This document shows, piece after piece, positions 57,931 to 64,000 of a stretch of DNA of 64,000 nt. The position numbers and the translations under genes were made by a program. Each line of letters starts with the position of its first letter. The stretch's first letter is position 1. Under the pieces are notes generated by a model. That model was given only the letters and a program-made list of their open reading frames with translations, was not told where the DNA came from and did no database searches. This DNA is from Earliella scabrosa (Eukaryota > Basidiomycota > Agaricomycetes > Polyporales > Polyporaceae), in assembly GCA_022605405.1 (NCBI GenBank), contig JABYQQ010000017.1, positions 806,001 through 870,000 of the forward strand, read 5' to 3'.

Positions 57931-59954
57931 GTGATGGACTTGAAGGAGATATGTCAGTTGCTCTTGCATGGTCAAAGGAATTGCACGTCCGGGATGATGG
58001 AAGCCACCTATTCCCCATGGGTCAAGATGTGGGAACATCCAAGTCAACAGGCTTGGGTTCTCGAAGTCTGGTACGAAGCGATCACCTGCTTGTGAGCGGA
58101 TGAACCTGCCGTTATTCAAGCAATGAGATATTGCTTGCAGCTTCATATCGCGATATGCCACGGGCGAGTCATCACCGCTTGTGTAGCCCACGTTTTCCAT
58201 CAGAATGTCTTCAGTGACCTGTGGTTCTGGTTCATTAATGAAGGGGTTAGCGGGGTCAGCGTTGGGAGCGTCGATAGCCTCCTCGGCCTCGAGGAACCCG
58301 ATGTCCATCGAGCACGGCACACCTTCGTCTTGGCTTTCTGCATCCGTCCCAAAGAGGACGTCCAGGTTGTGTTGGCTGAATCCATGGAACTCCTGATCTG
58401 GGGCGTAATGGGGGTTGTCGCGACAGAGAAAGGTGGCGATCGTTTTGACGCGCGATTTGCGCACCAGCACCGGACCCAACCTACCGATTGTCTGCGGGGT
58501 CGGCCGTGTGCGACCGACAAATACGGCGCAGACGGTATCTCGAATTGAATCGGGGTTAGGTGGGATGAGCACATTGAGGCGGGTGGTATTTTGAGGCATA
58601 ATGAGTACGTTACCCTTGATACAACGTTGTGACACGGTCGGGTCTTCACGAGGGGGTGGATTTGGATCAGCGGGATCAAACTTCTGGAGTTCTGAGAATC
58701 GGAAAGAGATGCGCGTTCCTCGAGCTCGCGCTACAAGTAGCCGATCAAATTGGGTACTCTCTTTCAGAGCGGCCTTGACTTCCTGTGGCAAAGCGTCGCG
58801 TCCGTAATAGAGCCAATTTGCTAAGGACAATTTCGGCATCCTGTTGCGTTGGCACAGTTCTTTATGACATGTAGTGCACATCTGCATTTCGGAAATGGCC
58901 CATGGATCTCGCAGCCCAGTGGGATCTAGCAACGCGCGGTCATATAGTTGGAAGTCATAACTGGTGGGTCTTACCTTGATCGGGAGCGCATCATTTCTCA
59001 GTAATCTCAGGTCAACTTGACTGGGATGAATCCATTGACAGTCCTTTTGAGACGTTGACCGAGCGCAGACTGAGCACACAACGCGCGCGAAGTTCTTGGT
59101 GGTGAAGGTTTCTTGCCACTCTGCGATCATGGCACGTCTCAAGGCATCGTCCGCCAACTGGAAGAAAGCATAGTCATCGGATGGTGAATGGATCGACGAC
59201 ACAGCAGTTGTCGCCTTTCGCACCTGATCCTCGGTCCGGAGTGCCCGTAAGGTGGTGAATATGAGTAGTAATACGGGACATTTCGGAGTGCATACATGTT
59301 CTCCCAATTTTTGGAGCAGCGAGTACTTAGTGTCTTTTGTTACAATGCGGACCTCATGTGCGTGAGCTATTTCACGTAGGTCGCCTCGTTGCCACATGTT
59401 GTACATGAACAGTGCGCGCCGAAGGTCGGCATTGATTACGATGTCGTCGTATGCGAGCGATAGTTCCTGTAGAGTCAACGTCTCTGTGATGATGCGGAGG
59501 CCACGGAAGGCATGGGTGTAGTCTAGTGTTAGGCTGCGCTCCTCGCAACTCTCGAGTGAGATGGAAGGCGGAGTCGCATTTGAGACACGCGCTGGATGAA
59601 GGGTGAGAGGGTGAACATAACGTGACGGAGAATAGAGACTCACCTATCAAAGGATAGTCGGGATCTTGGGCGGCCGCGGCACGAAACAATGTGGTCTCAA
59701 TGTCTACGAGATTTATGAGTGGACGATACACAGTAGACAGTGGAGAGTGAGTACCTGTAGGCCGAGTTCGGGGAGGGATTGATGTGAGTGGCGGAGAGAG
59801 CGAGGTAGGGTCTGTCGAAAGTAAACTTAGGGCGCGTGAGCGTATGTGCGAGTGTGACCAACCTACCATTGTCTTCAATAGTGTTAGATGCCACACGGAC
59901 GCCTTCGATGTCATCCGCGAGGCTGCGCAAAAGATAATGTTGTTGATTAGACAT
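57926..59954 (-). pseudogene. Helitron replicase/helicase, N-terminal part (split by insertion)
   Basis: Exons (minus): 59954-59867, 59703-59644, then from 59591 to the copia insertion. Start MSNQQHYLLRSLADD; exon 2 gives IETTLFRAAAAQDPDYPLIG. Exon 3 carries the Cys-rich front region common in fungal Helitron proteins (CSVCARSTSQKDCQWI, CTTCHKELCQRNRMPKLS) and the DUF6570-like block LANWLYYGRDALPQEV with LLVARARGTRISFRF. About 603 codons lie on this side of the break. After the insertion point the frame runs on into LTR sequence for about 14 codons to a stop. Removing the retrotransposon and one copy of GGACT makes the frame continue exactly into the C-terminal part. Confidence 0.88.
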
Positions 59955-61234
59955 GGTTGAAGTTAGAGGAACGGTGAGCAGTCAGTATATATGTCGTGGA
60001 GTGTTAGGGATAGGGAAAGTTGAGGTCGCAGCATACGTCAGATAGGCGAACTTGTTGTGTCGTAAGCGTTCGCTCTTTCACACACTGAGCTATGCCGTGC
60101 GGGATGCTCGCGAGTGTGTTCGACTCGACCCGATGATGGGTGTGCTCCGGCTCTGTGTGCGGAAAGAAACAACTAAACCACACTAAGAAACCAAGAACTC
60201 GAGAAGGTGGTGCGAGGTAGGGGATCTGGTTCCCGGGTTCGCAGGACGCGGACGCGGAGTCGACTCTCGAAAGGCTCTTGCGAAGGATCGCAGAGACCGC
60301 GGGGGAAGACTATGGAAGAGAGCTCGAAGGGGTGTGGCTAACTCAAGCTCTGCGGAGGGAACCCGCAGGACGGTGTCTCGAGATGAGAAGAACGCAAATC
60401 GCAGGCGCAAACGCAAGTCGCTGTCGCAGACGCAAACGCAGACGCAAACGCACGCGTATTCGCCGAGTCTCGATGGGTGGGGGATTCCCTTCGCTGCCTC
60501 TCCTGCCCTCGCACTACTCTAACTACACGGTCCTGCGACCGTCCGCAACTCCGGAACGCGACAACCGAAAAACTTCTCGTATCAACCCTTCCACCGCCCG
60601 CACCGTCCGCCTGATCCTCTCCCAACTGCGCGTGCCTTCGCCACATCCCCGTCCCGTCGCCCTCAAACGCGGTCTTCGATCGCGATCTCGCCTCTCGACG
60701 AATCAGCCTCGAGGCTACCGGACGGTGGCTGTGTCCTCGATCCTCGGCACGTCCCTCTGCACGATCGCATCCTCGCGCTCCCAGGTCTCGTCCGTCGGTC
60801 GCGATAGCTCGCAAGCTCGTGAGTGGCCAGCTTCGCATGACTCGGTCGAATGCCGCGCTCGCGGCCCCCGCGCGCGATGTTCTTCCGCATCCTTGGCTCG
60901 CGGAACGTGCGTCCGAGACTGCCTCGTCCCTCGCGTTGCGGAGCTCCGACCGGACCGTCGGGGAAATGAAGGGGTCTCGAAGTCGCGCGTGTTTTCGTGT
61001 GGTAGGACCGCGCGCAGTCGGAAGGCTGGTGGGGCGCGGCTGCCGTCCACGGGAAGGTCGCGCGAAGGGCTCGCGCGAGGGCGCGTCGCAGAGCGCGGGT
61101 CGACGAAATCGGGGCATGGCCGGTGCAGGTGCACAACATCTCCCCCCCGCTAATATCGGGACTGTCCCCAGTCCCTCGAAGACGGACGGGGATAAAAGGG
61201 GGGGAACGCGCAGAAAGGGTTTCCGCACCTAACC
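59955..61234. other. Helitron upstream flank and GC-rich spacer
   Basis: 59.96-60.2 kb is presumed promoter of the Helitron gene and may contain its 5' terminus. 60.40-60.47 kb has CGCAAACGCAGACGCAAACG repeats. From 60.5 to 61.2 kb both strands are open over long distances only because GC is high; the translated peptides are Arg/Ser-rich with no motif. I call no gene here; part is the promoter of the next gene. Confidence 0.5.
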
Positions 61235-61821
61235 ATGTCTTCGCCGCTTCCTCCGGACCTTCGCGAACGCGCCATCTCCGTCGCAATCCAAGCTCTCGAG
61301 CGAGCCGTCTTCGACCTCGAAACGCTCGCGGACGCAAACACCGAGTCGGACGCGGGTCACATCGCGGACATGTACATCGGGATCATCCAGCTCCTGGTAT
61401 GTCCTGTCTGTATTCCGTCTCGCGTGCGCTAATCCCGCACTCGTAGCGTCCGCTCATAGTCTTCAACTCCTCGCTTAACGCGGCGGCGCAATACGTGACT
61501 CGCACGCGCGACGCGCTTGAACGCGGCTGGCCCGACTTCGGGACGCGCTTCGCGAATGAGTTCTCGGACCAGGTTGTCGGGGTCCGCCGCAGCGCGCGCC
61601 TCGACAGTTTGATGACCGAGGTTGCCGCCGTCCGCGTTCGACTCCGCGAGGTTCGCCTCATCCGCCAGACCCTAGCCCGCGCTAACCAACACGACGTTCA
61701 CTTCCTCATCCGCCTCGACGACGTCATCCTGGCCTTGGACCGCGAACAGACGGGGCTCGACTTCGAAATAGCGGCGTTGCGCGACCAGAACAGGCGGGCG
61801 CTCCTTGCCGCGGACTGCTGA
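61235..61821 (+). CDS. hypothetical helical/coiled-coil protein, 178 aa
   Basis: Exons 61235-61396 and 61447-61821 (50-nt intron, phase 0, GTATGT...TAG). No family recognised. The protein starts MSSPLPPDLRERAISVAIQA and is predicted mostly helical, with heptad-like spacing in LMTEVAAVRVRLREVRLIRQ and in FLIRLDDVILALDREQTGLD. No signal peptide or membrane segment. First of three tandem + strand unknown genes; resembles its neighbour in beginning with an ERAIS helix and ending with a coiled coil. Confidence 0.75.
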
Positions 61822-61999
61822 GGGATGTTCGCGATGGGCGGCCGCGGCATAGGGGTCGCAGGGAACGGTCCATAGAGGGAATAGGGTAGATCGCGATTGT
61901 CGTTGATACGGAAATTCTGTAGCCCTTGAGACGCCACCAGTGTCGAGGGATTTAAGTCGTCGAGCGTCGCAAAGACGTCCCGCAACATCCTCTCACACC

Positions 62000-62644
62000 A
62001 TGCCTTCGCTGGGTTCCCAGATGGTTGAGCGCGCGATCTCGTACCGCGAAATGATCTCGCGGTTCTACCCTCTCGTCCGCCTTCGCACTGAGCACCTGCT
62101 TGACGCCATCGACGCTCAAGTGGCCCGCGGCCCCGGTCCGGGTCCCGTTGGTGCCGGCACCGCTCTAGACTTCGCCCTTCTCGTCGACCAGCTTGCGGAG
62201 TGTTACGTGAGCGCTGCTTCCATTTTTGATCGCCGGCGCCGCTTAATGAAATCGCAGATCATCCTCACCGCGCTCCTCGAGGGCGACGGCGAATTCCACT
62301 CCGGCGTCAAGGATCGACTCCGCCTCGCGTTCGCGTCGGTCGAGGGCGGCCCCACGCTCGTCGAGCAGTTCAACAAGACCGTCGACGCCGCGCGCCCTGG
62401 TATCCGCTTGAGGTACCTCGAGGCGTACCGCGCTGTCTTCGCGTACGAGCAGGCCACCGTCGCTTCCATTCAACAGATCGCCGCGCGCCAGCTGTCGCAC
62501 GTCGCCGGAGAAGCCCGCGCGCGCGTCAAGTTGCTGCAGGACGACATCCACCGAATTGACCAGGAGACTGCCCGACTTGGGGGCGCAGTCCCTCAGCGCA
62601 GGTCCCTGATTGACCGCCTCGACACTGGTTCTGAGGAGTTCTGA
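62000..62644 (+). CDS. hypothetical helical/coiled-coil protein, 214 aa
   Basis: Single exon from ATG (MPSLGSQMVERAISYREM) to TGA. No family recognised. There is a Gly/Pro insert (ARGPGPGPVGAG) after the first helices, then ALDFALLVDQLAECYVSAAS, and a long C-terminal coiled-coil-like stretch (AGEARARVKLLQDDIHRIDQ). About 180 bp downstream of the previous gene on the same strand, with similar size, helix content and an ERAIS start; the two may be old tandem paralogs. Confidence 0.75.
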   Translation: MPSLGSQMVERAISYREMISRFYPLVRLRTEHLLDAIDAQVARGPGPGPVGAGTALDFALLVDQLAECYVSAASIFDRRRRLMKSQIILTALLEGDGEFHSGVKDRLRLAFASVEGGPTLVEQFNKTVDAARPGIRLRYLEAYRAVFAYEQATVASIQQIAARQLSHVAGEARARVKLLQDDIHRIDQETARLGGAVPQRRSLIDRLDTGSEEF

Positions 62645-62875
62645 GGAGGAAGGAGCGGCGATGTAGCGTAGAAGCCCGCGACCCTGTACTTCGCCGTTCG
62701 TCGAGCTGAAATTGTAGTGCGCGCGCGCAGCTCTTGTCCGCCGCGCCCGAGTTCATAACGCGTGCCTTCCGTCCGGTTCGCCCTTCAGCCCCTCTTCTCG
62801 TTCCGCCTTCCGCCCCTCGCCCAACTCGTCCCTCGTCTTCTTCGTCCGCCCATCCCGCACACCCGCCTCGCCACC

Positions 62876-64000
62876 ATGTCCTCGCCTCCGCCTCCCGAGT
62901 CCTCCAACACCATGGACACCCGCGCCGACGATCCCGCGACCGACGCCGCCGAAGTCGAGCTCCAGTCCAACGACGAAGACCTGCGCGTCGGCACTCCGTA
63001 CGCGCCCGACGAGCTGCAAGAGCTCCTCCGCTTGTACACGCCCGAGGAACTCCAGTCTGGCGGCGAGGAGGCCGCGAAAGACTTCGCGCGCCGGTTCGTT
63101 CACATCGCCGTAAGTCCCGCGCCCCCTCGCGACTCCTGTCCGCAGCCACTAACCGCTTCGCAGTACTCGCTCGAGGATCCGTTCCAGTCGGACGACCTCT
63201 TTCCGGAATTTTGGGAGCGGTTCTCCCCGCACGCCTCCCCTCGCTTGCAGGAGGTCGTCCTCCTCGTCTTCTCGGTTCGCACTCGCGAGGCCCGGAGCGC
63301 CTCGCTCGAGGTGGAGCTCGCGGACTTGGAGACCAGCCGCCCGGACCACACGACCACGCCGCGCCAGGAGAAGGTGGTCAGGGCCCGCATGTTGGTGACC
63401 GACTGGGAGCGTAAGTCCTCGCGCGCCCCTCCTCTCTTGTCTTCCTCAGCTAACCTTCCCTCTTTTTGGCCTCCAGTCAAGCGCATCCGGGAGATCAAAG
63501 ACTTCCGCCTGCTCAGGTCGGAGCCCGTTCCCCTCCCGGTCGGCCTTGCCATCCTCGCCGGCGGCCTCTCTCGCCACTACCCTCGCCGCTCGACCGCGGA
63601 GCCGCCTAGCGCGCCCGTGACTCCCGGAGCGCCCCCGCGTGCACTGCTCCCTCCCGCGACGATCTCGACTCCGGTGCGCATCAAGAAGGAGAAGCCCGAT
63701 CCCGCGCCGGCTAAGGGCAAGCGCCGCGCGGTCTCGCAAGATGTCTCCGCGGACGAGGCTGATGCGGCCGCTGACTCCGATGTCGTCGAGGTGAGCGAGG
63801 TCGTCCGTCCCCCTCCTGCCCACGGCACGCGCGCGCAACGCAAGGAGAAGATCGCCGCGCGGCCCGAGTCCGTCCGCAAGAGGGCCAAGGTCGTCGAGGT
63901 CTTGGAGTCCGAAGAGGAGGAGCTCGCGACCGCCGCAAAGCCCGATGACGCCGCCGACGACCCGCCCGCTTCCACTACGCCCGCCGCCCCCGTCGCCATC
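62876..64000 (+). CDS. hypothetical nuclear-type protein, partial (runs off window)
   Basis: Exons 62876-63109, 63164-63410, 63477 to the window end; phases fit, and the second intron has a CTAAC branch-like box. ATG is in a strong context (GCCACCATG). N-terminus is Pro/Ser/Asp-rich, followed by a compact helical region (ELQELLRLYTPEELQSGGEE, FQSDDLFPEFWERFSPHASP). Exon 3 turns low-complexity with Pro/Ala/Glu and basic clusters KGKRRAV and RKRAKVVEV that could be nuclear localisation signals. No domain recognised; the 3' end is outside the window. Confidence 0.72.
   Translation, partial: MSSPPPPESSNTMDTRADDPATDAAEVELQSNDEDLRVGTPYAPDELQELLRLYTPEELQSGGEEAAKDFARRFVHIAVSPAPPRDSCPQPLTASQYSLEDPFQSDDLFPEFWERFSPHASPRLQEVVLLVFSVRTREARSASLEVELADLETSRPDHTTTPRQEKVVRARMLVTDWERKSSRAPPLLSSSANLPSFWPPVKRIREIKDFRLLRSEPVPLPVGLAILAGGLSRHYPRRSTAEPPSAPVTPGAPPRALLPPATISTPVRIKKEKPDPAPAKGKRRAVSQDVSADEADAAADSDVVEVSEVVRPPPAHGTRAQRKEKIAARPESVRKRAKVVEVLESEEEELATAAKPDDAADDPPASTTPAAPVAI

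Larger units (their letters stand above)
47210..59954 (-). mobile_element. Helitron (minimum extent = replicase/helicase gene), interrupted by a copia element
   Basis: Rolling-circle transposon recognised by its Rep-helicase gene reading right to left. Only the gene is delimited. The true ends (5' TC near or beyond 60 kb, 3' hairpin plus CTRR somewhere left of 47 kb) were not identified by eye. Co-directional unknown genes at 42-46.8 kb may be inside it. The host gene is intact apart from the nested retrotransposon, so the copy was probably functional until that insertion. Confidence 0.85.

Noticed and set aside
60278..61228. Long open frames on both strands (about 290 codons each)
   Set aside because: High GC removes stops from all frames; peptides are Arg/Ser-rich without motifs, and no ATG/splice logic supports either strand.

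Overview
The window is nuclear DNA of a filamentous basidiomycete, probably an agaricomycete. The evidence is dense short GT-AG introns (about 50-100 nt), GC-rich exons, hybrid C2H2/Zn2Cys6 regulators, BTB/POZ paralogs, a tandem TVP38 family, a Helitron with a DUF6570-type front end and a Ty1/copia element. Gene models below were assembled by hand; junctions were accepted only where intron phases agree across neighbouring exons.

Layout. 1-7.08 kb holds no gene I can support: low-complexity, purine-rich and microsatellite DNA. 7.08-9.94 kb (-) is a transcription factor with two C2H2 fingers and a Zn2Cys6 cluster. 9.9-16.5 kb has decayed or unrecognised open frames only. 16.48-18.29 kb is a divergent pair, cytidine deaminase (-) and mitochondrial ATP synthase subunit g (+). 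19.4-22.1 kb has two BTB-domain genes (+). 22.6-34.7 kb is a tandem array of four TVP38/VTT-domain membrane-protein genes (all -). 36.06-36.64 kb is a hydrophilic unknown (+), and 36.90-37.99 kb is PHO88/SND3 (-). 38.5-38.75 kb is a two-unit tandem repeat, followed by a third BTB gene (39.19-40.28 kb, +).

40.4-60.0 kb is mobile or mobile-associated DNA. A Helitron replicase/helicase gene reads leftward from 59.95 kb to 47.21 kb. A 6,534-bp copia retrotransposon (51392-57925) has split it. The two 580-bp LTRs look identical and the target duplication is GGACT. Removing the element and one GGACT restores an unbroken 1,996-codon frame. Left of the helicase, on the same strand, lie unknown genes that may be cargo or neighbours: a 350-aa protein, a Pro/Ser/Tyr-rich frame broken by one stop, and a protein with two zinc-cluster-like Cys modules. 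A three-exon unknown gene on the opposite strand follows. I could not locate the Helitron termini.

60-61.2 kb is a GC-rich spacer. 61.2-64 kb carries three unknown genes on the + strand, the last running off the window.

Functionally the recognisable genes are housekeeping (pyrimidine salvage, F1Fo ATP synthase, ER protein targeting, Golgi/ER VTT proteins), regulatory (zinc-cluster factor, BTB) and transposon genes. The most unusual features are the exon-locked TVP38 array, the nested transposon with a probable half-tRNA(Met) primer site and a leader of about 1.05 kb without ATG, and the double-cluster Cys-rich gene beside the Helitron.
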